Origin: Planoprotostelium fungivorum
Taxonomy: Eukaryota > Evosea > Variosea > Cavosteliida > Cavosteliaceae
DNA: 64,000 nt
NCBI GenBank assembly: GCA_003024175.1
Contig: MDYQ01000125.1
Coordinates: 19,034-83,033, forward strand
Reading direction: 5' to 3'
Below the pieces are notes generated by a model that saw nothing but the letters and a program-made list of their open reading frames with translations, searched no databases and had not been told where the DNA came from. Shown here piece after piece: positions 1 through 11,800 of the stretch (positions are counted from its first letter, which is position 1; each line of letters opens with the position of its first letter). A program made the position numbers and the translations under genes.

Positions 1-3000
1 ACAAGAGTGCCTACCCCATCGAGGTGATTCATCCTCTTCTTTCTTCTCCTCTCTCCTCCTCTTCCATCTACTTCTCTCCTTTCACTTCTCTCCTTTCACT
101 TCTCACATTTCTTCTCTTCTCACATTTCTTCTCTTCTCACATTTCTTCTCTTCTCACATTTCTTCTCTTCTCATTCCCTGATCAGGTGTGTGCCGAACTG
201 AGCCGAGATGGTAAACAAGACGTTGCCAACACCGTCCGCTACAACCATCCCTCTCCCGTCCTACCCAACGGTGACATGTCCATACCCCCTGAATTCCTCG
301 AGGCCGGTTTCCTCTTCTTCCGTCCCGTCCCCGACGATGGTGGACAGTACTCTTGGTCCAACGGTATCGACTGCAAGAACATGCAGGCCTCTCGCATCGA
401 TCTCTCCTACTCCTACAAGACCGGTGGATCTCATCAGTACCTGAGGTGTGACATCCACGGAGATCACAACAGCTTCAACACGAGAATGTACACTGTATAC
501 ATCACTGATCCGATGACAATCGATAACTTGCTGCCCTGCGTCCTCGAATACAACATCGTGGGAACGGAAGTCAACGGCTCGGTGAGTCGAGACGTGAGAC
601 GTAAGTGTGATGAAATTTCAGGTGGAATCCCAGACGGTCAAGGCCATCAACGATTCCCCCGCCACGGCGTACAACAGTGTGAGGGTCAAGATTCCAGGAA
701 GTGAGTGGAGTGACACGATCGCATTGGAGCTGGATGAGGGACACTTTACCATACCAGAAGGAGACAGAGAGATCGAGATCTTCTATGAGAGATCACCCAA
801 GCGTGGTGTCTCTACGGTGACCATCTATGCCAAGCACTGGATCATCAACCGCACTGAATTCCAACTTCACATATTCAGTGGAAAGGTGGAGGGTAGCAAG
901 AAGGTCAGTCTTTGCATCACATCGAAAGCTCATCACGATTCGACATCATCACATCCAAATCACATCACGATTCGACATCATCACATCCAACATCATCATC
1001 ACATCGAGAGCTCATCACATCGGTATCTGATCTCCCCTCAGCAAGACCCCACCAAGATCGATCGCCCCGTCGCAGAATGGTCCCCCGATTGGTACGACAT
1101 CGATCGAGTCAACCAATCGACCCCCTTCATCTACTCCACCACCGCCAAACGCTTCGGAGGCCGAGTGGAGAAGGCCCACATGTCCATCAACGATTCAGAG
1201 CGCTCCGAAGGCATTCGATTTGATGTCATCGATGCCGGTGAACTTCAGATCTTCGATCGATCGAAGAGCAGAAACTTCAAGTTGGGCGTACACGTTCGAT
1301 TGGCCGATGGAAAGATGAAGAGAACGAAGATTGTCACCATCACACCTAGAATCATTCTCATCAACAACATGGGAAGGAGACTCTACTTCAAGCAGAGCAA
1401 CACCCAAGAGATCCACTCGATCGAGAATCAAAAGTTTCTGCCTTATCACTTCCTCACCAATGGGCTCGAGCAGATCAACATCTCGTTCGATACGGGAGAG
1501 GAGTGGTCGTGGTCGGGTGGCCTGGAGATCAACACGATCGGGGAGACTTACCTCAAGCTGACGAACAACACGGAGAACGTCGAGTACTTTGTAAGAGTGG
1601 ACATCATGATGCAGAACAACAGCATCTTTGTCGCTCAGTTCAACCCGAAGAGGCTTGGCATCTTCCCCTACCGAATCGAGAATCAGACGAGACAGAGGAT
1701 CACGGTGTGGCAGACGGAGAACGATCAAGTCTCAAAGGTCATTTCGCCCGGAGACCATCTCAACTACGCCTGGGACGAACCATCGAAGCCCAGATTCTTA
1801 CAGATCCAATTCGAGGACGTCAACAAGCCCTTCCAGGTGTCACTGGACCGTGTCGAGTACAATCAATTCCCCGGATCGATCTATGCCGGTGAAGTGACGA
1901 TAGAGAGTAAGACGCGTATTCTGTGGCTGAAGGACTATCGATCACACATGGCTGTCATCGATCGTCAGGCGAGGGATAAGACGGAAGAGAACGAGGTCAA
2001 GATGATGATCAAGATCAAAGTACCTCAGGTGAGACATCGTTGACCCATCGTTGACTCATCGTTGACCTGTCGAATCGACTGACACGTACAGATCGGAATC
2101 TCCATCGTGGATCCCCACCCGAAGGAATTACTCTTCATCTCCATGGAGGGCATGCTCTTGGAATACGATTCGTCTCTATCCAAGACAACGATGAACATGA
2201 GCATTGGACACTTACAGATCGACAATCAGCTGTACATGACTCCCTTCCCCGTACTGCTGGTTCCCAAGGCATCCGAGGAACAAGACAAATTCTTAGAGAT
2301 GAGCTACCGCAGCTCGAACGTGTACGAGACGGTGACCTTCATCGATGGTCTCACCGTGAACGTCAGAAAAGTAGAGGTGAAGTCACATCCATCCACTTTG
2401 ATCTCGCATCCATCCACTTTGATCTCACATCCATCCACTTTGATCTCACATCCATCAGCTGTCTGTCGATGCCCTACTCTTGAACTCTCTCCTTCACCTG
2501 CATCAGTCCGTGATGACTACATCAGAGACTCACATCGAAGATCAAGCGATCGAGATCCAGAGAGACGACATCAAGAAGCCCATCTACCTCAGGCTCTTCT
2601 TCATCTCTCCCATCGCAGCAGAGTTCTCCTTCACTTATCCGGCTTACAAGGCCGAGAAGGAGGATCTACTGAAGATCTGGGTGTCACCACTCATCGGAAG
2701 CTTGCCAGACATCGACAAGAGTGTCTTGGTTCTAAAGCCCATCTACTTAGAGCATCCTGTATACGAGCAGAATCAATTGATTCAGGTACGATCAGTCATC
2801 CATCTCGTTGTATCTGTGAAGAGATATCGTTTATCTCTCCAAACGATGCATTCTATTGAATGAGAAGAGTCACTGAAGAGGAGATAGGTGCTGCAGACTC
2901 ACTACATCAACACGTTGATCAGAGAATCTTACAAGTTGGTGGGTGCCATCGATCTCATTGCGAACCCCTTCCGTTTCATCGGTACCGTGGCAGAGGGTGT

Positions 3001-4430
3001 CAAGGATATCCTTGTCGTCGGACCACAGAAGGTCATGGGCAAATCAAAGAGTGCAAAGGAACACGAGAAGAACGAAGAATTGTAAGTTCATCATGTCCAT
3101 CATCTCATGTTCATCATGTCCATCATCTCGTGTTCATCATGTCCATCTCATCATCTCCATCATCTCCATCTCATCATCTCATGTTCATCATCTCCATCTC
3201 ATCATGTCCATCATCTCATGTTCGTCATCTCCATCTCATCATCTCCATCATCTCATGTTCAACATCATCATCACATCTTCACCTTCACGATCATCTTCTT
3301 ACCCTCCACAGAACGAAAGAAGAAGAAGAACTCGACAAGAACCGCCGCAGCGTGAAAGCCGCCGCACCCCCCGAATACCAACACGCCCTCGAGACCTTCG
3401 AGCGCGTCCCCGGCTTCAAAGAGACCATCGGTGAAGGCTTCTGGGAATTGGGACACGGCTTCGCCACCGGTGTAACGGGCGTAGTCAGGGACCCCGTACG
3501 AGGTGCAAAGAAGGACGGACCTTTGGGACTCGTCACTGGTTTGGGCAAGGGCATATTGGGCATCATCAAGAAGCCAGTCCACGGTATCCACGATTTCGGT
3601 AGTAAGTCGATGAAGGCTATCGCACCGCAGAGCAGAGCGAGAGATGATCAGACGCACAGAAGGAGACTACCCAGGTGAGTGTGATGAGAGGGAGGTAGCT
3701 GATGGAGGTAGATACTTTGGTAACTCGAGGATATTGGAGCCTTACAACTTGGACATGGCCTACGGACAATTCGTCCTCGTTGCCATTTCGGGCGCAGCAT
3801 ACGCAGACGAAGACTGCATGTACAATCTCATCGTTAACGAGAAGCTCTACCTCATCACCGACTTCCGCATCGTCTGTCTCAACCTCGATGACTTTTCCAT
3901 CCGCTGGCAGCTCCCTCACAAGAACATCATCCAGCTCGTCAGAGAGACACCCAACCTCATCCTCGACGAAGGCCACGGTGATGACGTGTGCAAAGTCCAC
4001 CAGTGCGAGTTCTTGGTGGAAGAGTGCAGCTGCAATATACCCCAGGCGGCTAAGACGGGCAGACGCTTCATGATCGAAGCGACGGAGAGAGATTTTGACC
4101 TCTTGTGGGCCTCTACTTTCCGTTGCTGGTCCTTCTGGCACAGAATCGCCACACCCCCCGAGGTGAGAACAGGTCGCATGAGAAGATGTTCTAAAGAGGA
4201 TGCAGTTGCAATTTGATATCCAAGAGAGCAAGTCCGGGGAGACGCTGGTCCATCAGAACTTCATCAAGAGAGAGCTGCAGTTCTTCGGTGCGATGGATGT
4301 CGCACACAAGATCCAGATGGTGAAAGAGGATGAGTTCCAGTCGGCAGTTCAGGCGGGAGACAAACAGGAGACAAGGATCAGACAGTCTGATAAGACCAAC
4401 TCGATGTTGTATCCACAAGAATTGAGATAA
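1..4430 (+). CDS. VPS13: VPS13-family lipid transfer protein, C-terminal part (5' end outside window)
   Basis: VPS13 proteins are very large bridge-like lipid transporters at membrane contact sites. Only the C-terminal region is here, spread over about nine exons (first 1-23; others near 186-580, 622-903, 1041-2028, 2092-2375, 2508-2785, 2896-3081, 3312-3674, 3712-4161, 4204-4430). Seen: a stretch matching the VPS13 adaptor-binding/SHR-BD region (WIINRTEFQLHI; FPYRIENQT), the conserved block GISIVDPHPKELLFISMEG followed by IGHLQIDNQL and FPVLL, the helical HYINTLIRESYKLVGAIDLI region, a glycine-rich GFATGVTGVVRDPVRGAKK segment (ATG-C type), and a terminal PH-like domain (YLITDFRIVCLNLDDFSIRWQL). 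The order matches the family. The stop is TAA at 4428-4430. Introns carry minisatellites. Which VPS13 paralogue this is cannot be told. Confidence 0.9.
102..169. repeat. 17-bp pyrimidine minisatellite in a VPS13 intron
   Basis: Four exact head-to-tail copies of CTCACATTTCTTCTCTT fill the middle of the first visible intron (24-185). The intron ends with a normal TGATCAG acceptor, so the array extends the polypyrimidine tract. Confidence 0.9.
2386..2448. repeat. 21-bp minisatellite in a VPS13 intron
   Basis: Three tandem copies of a 21-bp unit (CATCCATCCACTTTGATCTC plus one base), followed by a partial copy. They lie inside the intron between the IGHLQIDNQL exon and the next coding exon. Confidence 0.88.
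3085..3285. repeat. CATC-rich microsatellite intron of VPS13
   Basis: An intron of about 230 bp (3082-3311) made almost wholly of irregular CATCATCTC / CATGTTCATCATCTCCATC repeats, ending in a short pyrimidine tract and CTCCACAG. The long open frames seen in it are only translations of the repeat. It has the same flavour as many other long introns in the window. Confidence 0.85.
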
Positions 4431-4649
4431 AGAGGATAATTATACGTTCTATCTTGCCTCTCGTCTGTCCTCTTCGTCATCATGTGGGGTGTGGATTGTC
4501 TACAAACGAGTCTGATTCTCAGTACTGATGACTTTGAGGTGACTTTATAGAACATCTCTGACGTCGCAGAGAGAAAACTCAGAGAAGAACACGTCGGTCC
4601 GGAGTGATCGGGTGTTCACACACTCTCTTCTGGACCCAACAGCAGCACC

Positions 4650-5602
4650 ATGGCTCACGGACTCTTCTTCTTCCTCTTGGCTCTCTCTGCTGTAGGTTCT
4701 CTCGCTCAATCCAACTATGGACTAGGACTTACGACGAACACCACGTATGCGAATGCCACGGCTCCAGGTGAAGGGAAGGAGAAGAAGGGGGTTGACATGA
4801 GATGCAGACGTCCTTCTGATCGTACCTAATCTGAGCGTCGGACTCATCAACTTGACTGTGGCCAATTTGGACGTCAAGCTCAACTTGGACGCTGCCGTTG
4901 GAAACCTCGTCACGATCACCGCCGGTGTCTCTGCTTCCATCGGACAGGTACGCCCTCTTGATATGATGACGATACCGACATCGATATCGGATGGTTGATT
5001 TTTGATGTAGGTCTCTTTGATCATCCAAGACGTCAAGGCCGAAGCCGAGCTCCAGGTCCGTCTTAACAACGTCGCCGCCATTGTCAGCCGTGCCTTAGAC
5101 ACCGTAGACAAGAACCCCAACCTCCTCACCGTGAGTCCATCATCCCTCTCATCTTCCATCTCCTTCTTTCGTCTCTGATCCTCTTCTTAGAACCTGGTCA
5201 AGTCCATCTCTGGACTGTTGAACAGTGTTGTCAACACCCTTGGACAGACCGTCACCAGCATCGTCACCGAGAGTGGAGATCTCCTCCAGAAGGTAGGAAG
5301 ACGAAAATGAGAATCACCAACTGAGACGATGTACAGGTCGTCTCCTCCACCGGTGAAGTTCTCTCTCAGAACGTCCTCGGCTCCGTATTAGACCTCCCCA
5401 TCGTGAGTTATCATCATGATCACCTCCCCCCGTCACCATATCACATGGACGCGAATGATTGACTCTCGGACAGATCTCTAACGCCACCAATGCCTTTGGA
5501 CAGACCGTAAGAACCGTTAAGGACACCAGTGGAAACCTCATCGATGTGACCCTCAACTCTGCTGGACAGATCCTCAACGCCCAAGTCAAGGGTGGAAACT
5601 AG
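4650..5602 (+). CDS. small secreted protein of unknown function
   Basis: Not recognised. Six exons can be joined in frame: 4650-4767, 4808-4947, 5011-5130, 5191-5292, 5337-5402 and 5474-5602 (stop TAG). The start gives a clear signal peptide (MAHGLFFFLLALSAVGSLA). The mature part begins with NxT sequons (NTTYANAT) and continues as a Ser/Thr/Asn/Val-rich, regularly alternating sequence with a recurring motif of the form LGQTV, FGQTV, SAGQIL, which suggests amphipathic beta-strand or helical repeats. There are no cysteines in the mature part. All introns are 40-71 bp with GT-AG ends. Secretion is inferred from the signal peptide; no enzyme motif is visible. It could be a structural extracellular or cyst/spore coat protein, but that is a guess. 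Confidence 0.8.
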
Positions 5603-5937
5603 TTCATAAAGACATTCTGTCGTTTACTGTCCAATTGAATGTCTGTTGTCTTTATCGATCACGCAGTTCCGGTGGATGAAATGGTTCAAAGGAAGTAGAA
5701 GATGTAGAGAACTGGCCAAAGGCAGCGAGCGACGAGGGGGATGGACCTTGAGAAGTCATCTCAGCTCGAAGCGCCATGAGATGATCTCTCACCCAACGAT
5801 CTCATCATCCTCGTGAAAACCTCCACTATAGTCTATACCTCTTGAAGGTCACCAGACTCGAGTCTCTGTAATGGATCCAGTATTGGAGAAGCTGAGAATG
5901 GCATGTTCAAAATGACCCAAAGCTGAGTTCAATTAGC

Positions 5938-5984
5938 CTATGCAGATTTCACAGATTGGTTCGGCTGTAGTTCAATCTGCATAG
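5938..5984. other. perfect 11-bp inverted repeat with 25-nt loop
   Basis: CTATGCAGATT at 5938-5948 is the exact reverse complement of AATCTGCATAG at 5974-5984. After one mismatch outside the stem, two to three more pairs can form. It lies in a 1.7-kb stretch between the small secreted protein and EF-1alpha. It is too short and lacks the arms for a tRNA. It may be a hairpin RNA, an mRNA 3' structure, or chance. Confidence 0.6.
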
Positions 5985-6040
5985 ACTGTTGGGTTCGATG
6001 GCAAGGTGTGCAGAAGAGAACAACTAGGACTTCTCTGATA

Positions 6041-6442
6041 TCATCTCGTGTCCCGCTTCAAGTTCAATCTAATAGACAACCACGACCTACCAACCTCCGT
6101 CTCCGACATCTTCTCATCAGGGGATTGTAACTTTACGTATTCACATGATTCATTGCTCTCGATGTAAAGACTCATCCTTGTGGTATGAGACGATAGATGT
6201 GGCTGACGTTCGAATTTATCTCCACGAACGTTTCGTTGGCCGCCAGGATCTTCCTCCCTTTCATGACTGAGATGTGCAGCTACTTCTGGAGTGGGAAGGA
6301 TGTTGAAAGATAGAGAACCCTCATCACTTGACTCGTCCTCGTCTATCCGTGGGCTGATTGTATGCGGTGATCCTCTATCAACTCGATGATGTAACGAATT
6401 TTGTTCGTCTCTATAGATTGCATGAGTGAACCGAATTCTCAC
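6041..6442 (-). CDS. possible short hypothetical gene (low confidence)
   Basis: A 133-codon open frame on the minus strand in an otherwise empty region. The product would be hydrophilic and acid/base-rich (IDEDESSDEGS near residue 33) with no domain recognised and no signal peptide. No intron signals of the local type are needed to keep it open, which is unusual here. Random open frames of this size are rare but possible. The rest of 5603-7306 holds only the hairpin and a G-rich tract. Confidence 0.25.
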   Translation of the reverse strand: MRIRFTHAIYRDEQNSLHHRVDRGSPHTISPRIDEDESSDEGSLSFNILPTPEVAAHLSHEREEDPGGQRNVRGDKFERQPHLSSHTTRMSLYIESNESCEYVKLQSPDEKMSETEVGRSWLSIRLNLKRDTR

Positions 6443-7046
6443 TACACTTTTCTCTTGATGGTCGATGAATTTGTCTTATGTCTGTCTATGCCTTATGTCC
6501 TTCAGATGATGTTTGTAATTTTTGTGTTGGTGATTATGATTGTTGGTAGCAGTGAAGAGATTATCTGCATCGTATATTGATAGATCGGAATGTTTGTACA
6601 TATTGAGATGTTCAAAATGCTTCTGGAATAATCTTTGTCCATACAAAATGGATGCAGGAACACGTCACGTCGATGGCATTTCTTAATAACACAAGTAAAT
6701 GTAGGGAGGATCATTCGAAAATGTTAGAAACAGAGTTGAACATCATGATGTAGAATGATTCTTTATGAAATCAATCGATGCAGTACACACCGACGAGAGA
6801 CCTCTAATCCCGGGTTGATATTATCATCATGTCCTCCGATCGCTCAATCTCTCTGACCGATGTATTACGATGCGATGTGTTTGTTCCACGATCTAACATC
6901 CATCGCAACCCATCTCAAATAAGCCACACCTCTCACACTTCCGCACGTCTTCCATCTTCCCTCCTTTCTCTGGAGGCCATAGTGCCCAAAACTTCAAGTC
7001 ACGTGAGAGGCATTCTGGTCCTGTTCCTCCTTTCGTTGCGGTCGAT

Positions 7047-7098
7047 TTTTTTGGGGGGGGAGGGAGAACGAGAAGAGGGGGGGAGGGAGGGAATCCCC
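7047..7098 (+). promoter_or_regulatory. G-rich tract upstream of EF-1alpha
   Basis: A run of eight Gs followed by GGGAGGGAG and a second run of seven Gs with GGGAGGGAGGG, about 210-260 bp before the EF-1alpha ATG. The spacing of G runs could form G-quadruplexes on the plus strand. A promoter role is inferred only from its position. Confidence 0.35.
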
Positions 7099-7306
7099 GT
7101 TTCTGTCTTTTCTCCTTCATACCGTCGTTGCATCGAAACAGTAAACAGGTGTGTCACTCTCTATGATTCAACCTTCGAAATGTTTCTACATATGAATAAG
7201 AGACACACGATATGGAATAATACAAATGAGACGTTCTTTACATGATAACGGATGGACATACATTGAAGGAGCGATGGAGGATGGAGATTGACCGATAGAC
7301 AGCACA

Positions 7307-8464
7307 ATGGGTAAAGAGAAGGTCCACATTAACCTCGTCGTCATCGGTCACGTCGATGCCGGCAAGTCCACCACCACCGGTCACTTGATCTACAAGTGCG
7401 GAGGTATCGACAAGAGAACCATTGAGAAGTTCGAGAAAGAGGCCAAGGAGATCGGAAAGGCTTCTTTCAAGTACGCCTGGGTGCTGGACAAGCTGAAGGC
7501 TGAGAGAGAGCGTGGTATCACCATCGACATTGCCCTGTGGAAGTTCGAGACTACCAAGTACTACTTCACCATCATCGATGCCCCAGGTCACCGTGACTTC
7601 ATCAAGAACATGATTACCGGTACCTCTCAGGCTGACTGTGCCATCCTCGTCATTGCCTCTCCCACCGGAGAGTTCGAGGCTGGTATCGACAAGAACGGAC
7701 AGACCAGAGAGCACGCCCTGCTTGCCTTCACCCTCGGTGTCAAGCAGCTCATCGTCCTCGTCAACAAGATGGACGAGAAGTCCACCAACTACTCTGAGGC
7801 CCGTTTCAACGAGATCAGAACTGAGGTCTCCTCTTTCATCAAGAAGATCGGAGGTATCGGAACGGTACCCGTCGGTCGTGTTGAGACCGGTATCTTGAAG
7901 CCCGGAGTCTCCGTCACCTTCGCCCCCGCCGGAGTCACCACTGAGGTCAAGTCCGTCGAGATGCACCACGTCCAGCTCCCCGAGGCCAGACCCGGAGACA
8001 ATGTTGGTTTCAACGTCAAGAACGTTTCCGTCAAGGACATCAGAAGAGGATACGTCGCTGGTGATGCCAAGCAGGACCCTCCCCTCGGAACCGACTTTTT
8101 CGTCGCCCAGGTCATCATCCTGAACCACCCCGGAGAGATCCACAACGGTTACGCCCCAGTGCTCGACTGCCACACCGCTCACATTGCCTGCAAGTTTGCC
8201 GAGATCACCTCCAAGATCGACAGACGTTCCGGAAAGGAGCTCGAGGCCCTCCCCAAGTCTGTCAAGTCTGGAGATGCCGCCATGGTCAAGCTGGTCCCCC
8301 AGAAGCCAATGTGCGTTGAGACCTTCACTGAGTACCCCCCTCTCGGCAGATTTGCCGTCAGAGATATGAGACAGACCGTCGCTGTCGGTGTCATCAAAGA
8401 GGTGTCCAAGAAGGCCGCCGCCGGACCCGGAGGTGCCAAGGCCGGAAAGGCTGGAAAGAAATAA
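7307..8464 (+). CDS. EEF1A: translation elongation factor 1-alpha with internal deletion
   Basis: EF-1alpha delivers aminoacyl-tRNA to the ribosome with GTP. The single-exon frame starts [19 protein letters not shown] and shows G1 (GHVDAGKST), G3 (DAPGHRDF) and G4 (NKMD). It then jumps from the end of the G domain (SSFIKKIGG) straight into domain 2 ([12 protein letters not shown]). Family members are about 455-462 residues; this one is 385. Roughly 75 residues are absent, including the G5 SGW region and the start of domain 2, all in frame. The junction is the 9-bp AAGATCGGA at 7844-7852, the sequence expected on both sides of the missing part. Domains 2 and 3 are otherwise complete, and the C-terminus ends GKAGKK, TAA. 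The lack of introns and highly codon-biased sequence suit a strongly expressed gene. It is either a collapsed assembly, a defective copy, or a genuinely deleted gene. Confidence 0.93.
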   Translation: MGKEKVHINLVVIGHVDAGKSTTTGHLIYKCGGIDKRTIEKFEKEAKEIGKASFKYAWVLDKLKAERERGITIDIALWKFETTKYYFTIIDAPGHRDFIKNMITGTSQADCAILVIASPTGEFEAGIDKNGQTREHALLAFTLGVKQLIVLVNKMDEKSTNYSEARFNEIRTEVSSFIKKIGGIGTVPVGRVETGILKPGVSVTFAPAGVTTEVKSVEMHHVQLPEARPGDNVGFNVKNVSVKDIRRGYVAGDAKQDPPLGTDFFVAQVIILNHPGEIHNGYAPVLDCHTAHIACKFAEITSKIDRRSGKELEALPKSVKSGDAAMVKLVPQKPMCVETFTEYPPLGRFAVRDMRQTVAVGVIKEVSKKAAAGPGGAKAGKAGKK

Positions 8465-8826
8465 GCTGTTTATGCGCAGCTCGTTGTATTCCACCTTATA
8501 AAGAAACCACGGTATGATAATGGTATGTCTCTCTTCTTTCTTCGTGTGTGATGGTTTGTCTTTCTTTTGAAGTAGCGTGTGGTGGAATGTGAAGGATGTG
8601 ATGCGTTGGTTCATGTGACAAGTTGACGATGAGTTGTTTGTGATGTCACAATTCTTCGATCGAATCACCGATGATCAGGTTGCTCAATCGTACGAATAAA
8701 TCATGCACGCCATATTCACGATACACGGTGAGTCTTCTCTGTGAGAGATGTCTTCTGATGATCCAACAGATCCGCACATCTCTGCGTAGATCTTTTTCAT
8801 CTTCTGAGGTAAGCAAGTGATTCAAC

Positions 8827-11800
8827 ATGCGCGTCTCATCTCTCACACAGCCGACGTCTATACTCGACAGATTAACAGAAGAACAAAAGAGAATCGTCTT
8901 CAGCAAAGAGAAGGGAACACAGACGTTACTCGTCGCCGGTGCAGGAACAGGAAAGACTCACGTTCTCACGGGGAGAATCATCCATCTGATCGATCAATTC
9001 CACAACGAATCATCTTCCATAAGACCCAATGAGATCGTCGGTCTGACGAGCTCTCTGCGAACGAGCGAGAGGATGTCTCACATTATAGATCGAGAGACAT
9101 CACTACATCACCTCTACCCACACATCTCCCTCTTCAACTTTTTCACCAACGATCTCGGGGCCAAATTAGTCGAAAGAGGCCTCATCGAGAGGAAGGGAAA
9201 GAGGGGAGATGCAGGCATACGAGTCGTACCACACACTCAACTCATGTCTTTTCTCAAGAGACAGACGGAAGATCTTCCCCTCAACCGGTGACTCTTCGTC
9301 CCAACGTCCATCACCTCGTGACATTGTCTTAGACATCCGTCCATCACCCATCGTGATATGAGATCCATCATCAACTATCTCAACAATCTGGCCCACCACT
9401 GCATCTCCCCCGAGAGATTTAAAGAACACGCACAGAAGATGGAAGGAGAAGAGAGAGAAAAGTACGAGATGATCGGCACCATCTACGCCAAGATGAGGGA
9501 GGCAAAGAAGAGAGAGGGAGTTTTAGACACGGCAGATCAAGTCGAGCTGTTGCTCAACACACTGAGAGAAAACAAGGAACAAGTTCGTGACATATTACCG
9601 TATCGCTCCATCTTCATCGATGACCTCCAAGATTTCACTCCATTGCAATTAGAGCTCATCAAGGTGAAGGTACGACGGAGATCGATCAGGTGACCATGAT
9701 CAGATGATCACGGAATTAAGAGAGGAGACTGAGCTGTTGGCCGTGGGGGACGACGATCAATCCATCTTCTCTTACCGAGGTGATCATCATCATCCAACGC
9801 ATCTCATCATCACATGATGTCTCATCCATCATCAGGTGCATCACCCTTCATCTTTGAACATTTCATGAGAGAATTTCCGCAAGCCAAGGTGATGCTCGTT
9901 CTCTTTTCTTTATCTCAGCTTACAACTAGGTTGTCACTCTGTCAGAGGACAAGAGAAGTCACAACGACATCACAAGAGCGGCCAGGAATTTAGTCTCACA
10001 CAATTCTCTTCGATTTGAAACTTCTTTTGGTCTACCGAAAATGACGACGGGTCGCATTGATCCCACGGGTGAGTGAAAATCACATCGAGATCACATCGAG
10101 ATCACAACTCATCATGCCGTACAGATGGTAGAGGTGTAGAACACATCGAATACGAATCCATCCGCGACGGTGACATCAAGGTACGTCATCAAACTCCAAC
10201 CATCTCATCACATCCGCAGGTGGCCGACATCATCCATGACATCTGGGGAGAAAACGAGAGGAGAGGGGAGGACCCCTCCAGCATCACCATCATGACTCGA
10301 AGTAATTCTCAAGTTCCCGACATCTGTCACAGACTGCAGCAGAGAGGCATTCGATGTCATTCTGGAATGCATCAGATATTCTCTCTACCCACAGTATCGA
10401 GGATAGTGTCTTTCTTATCGGTGTTGGTCTACCCTTCCGAATCGAAGGACATGTACATGCTGCTGTCTGATGGGTGAGAGAGAGTGAATGAAAAGAAATT
10501 GACGGGAGAAGGTTGGACGCGGAAGATCTGGCGAGGGTGACGGAGTTTCACCTGAAGAGTAGGAAATCGTTGAGAGAGGTGAGTTCGATGGGTCACATCG
10601 ACGATGAGGCGAACGACATCGTAGATGGAGCGTGATGTGATGGATGCAAGCTGATGACGATGTAGGTCATCAAGATGTACAGTCGAACGAGTGGGAGGGA
10701 AGAAGGCATGAGCGCGATATCAGAAGAAGGAACGAAAAAGTTGAGAGACATACAGAGAGACATAGGAGAGTACCAAGAGAAGATGAAGAAAGAGACGACA
10801 CAGCAATTGGTCTATCAGTACCTCACACGTGATGGTACGTTATCTCGACTGATGAAACCATCCACGATGGACGAAGAAGAAGATGCAGCCGGTTTAAAGT
10901 GAGTCTGAATATCTTATCCCATCGTTGTGAGGATGACATCGATTGACGTTCGAGATCTGATCCACTGTGATGCACTTGGATCTAAATATAGAATCACCTT
11001 CGTTGTAGCTCAAACAAAATAGGAAATTCTTCGAATTATTAGAGAATGTGACGGGAGAGAGAGGAAACGAAAGAGAACACCACGTACCCTTCGTCCTCGC
11101 TTCTCTGAGACACACGAGAGACAACGGAGAATTCAAGACCGACTCCGAATTAGAAGGTGAAGCACGACCTTCCTCTACAACCAACTCACTCCATCAGATG
11201 TGGTGGGTCATACGGTGAGAGTGATCACCGTACACAAATCGAGAGGAGAAGAATATGATTATGTCTTTCTCGTGGACGTCAACTCTAGAAATTTTCCTTA
11301 CAGCCACCGAGGAGGCCAGGCTTACGAGATACCACCGTCTCTCTTGTACAATCATCCGTTACCGGGGTGATCGATCGATCTACAACGCTATTTCTCATGA
11401 TATTCTCAGAAAAAATCTGTACAGCTCCCATACCGAGGAAGAGAGGAGAGTGCTCCACGTTGGAATGACGAGAGCGAAGAAAAAAGTATTTCTCGTGTCT
11501 GGTTCGGAGGACAGCTCGCAGCACAGACCCAGTCGATTCATCTACGAGGCGTTGAACAAACCTCATCGTTCACAGAGGGAGAAGAAAGAGACGACGGTGG
11601 AGGTGATCATGATCGCGGACACGATCATCGCGATGATGGATGACAATGATGTAGGAAGTAGAGGGGATTCGAGCGGAAGATATGTTATCCAGGAGAAGTG
11701 CAGGTGAATGAGAGGATCTACACTTGCAATTTGACCGGAATCAGGAGCCAATTTCACGTTGAAAGCGAGTCCACCGAGGGACAAAGTCATCGATTACTCT

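Noticed and set aside
3085-3434. His/Ser/Ile-rich frames in the VPS13 intron
   Set aside because: They follow the CATC repeat and disrupt the conserved VPS13 frame if translated. Donor and acceptor are clear.
5990-6010. tRNA-like GGGTTCGATGG near the hairpin
   Set aside because: No acceptor stem, D-arm or anticodon arm can be folded around it.
7238-8668. 476-codon minus-strand open frame across EF-1alpha
   Set aside because: It is the exact antisense of a well-conserved gene with strong codon bias, which removes stops on the other strand. Its product (Asp/Gly/Leu/Ser-rich) has no domain.
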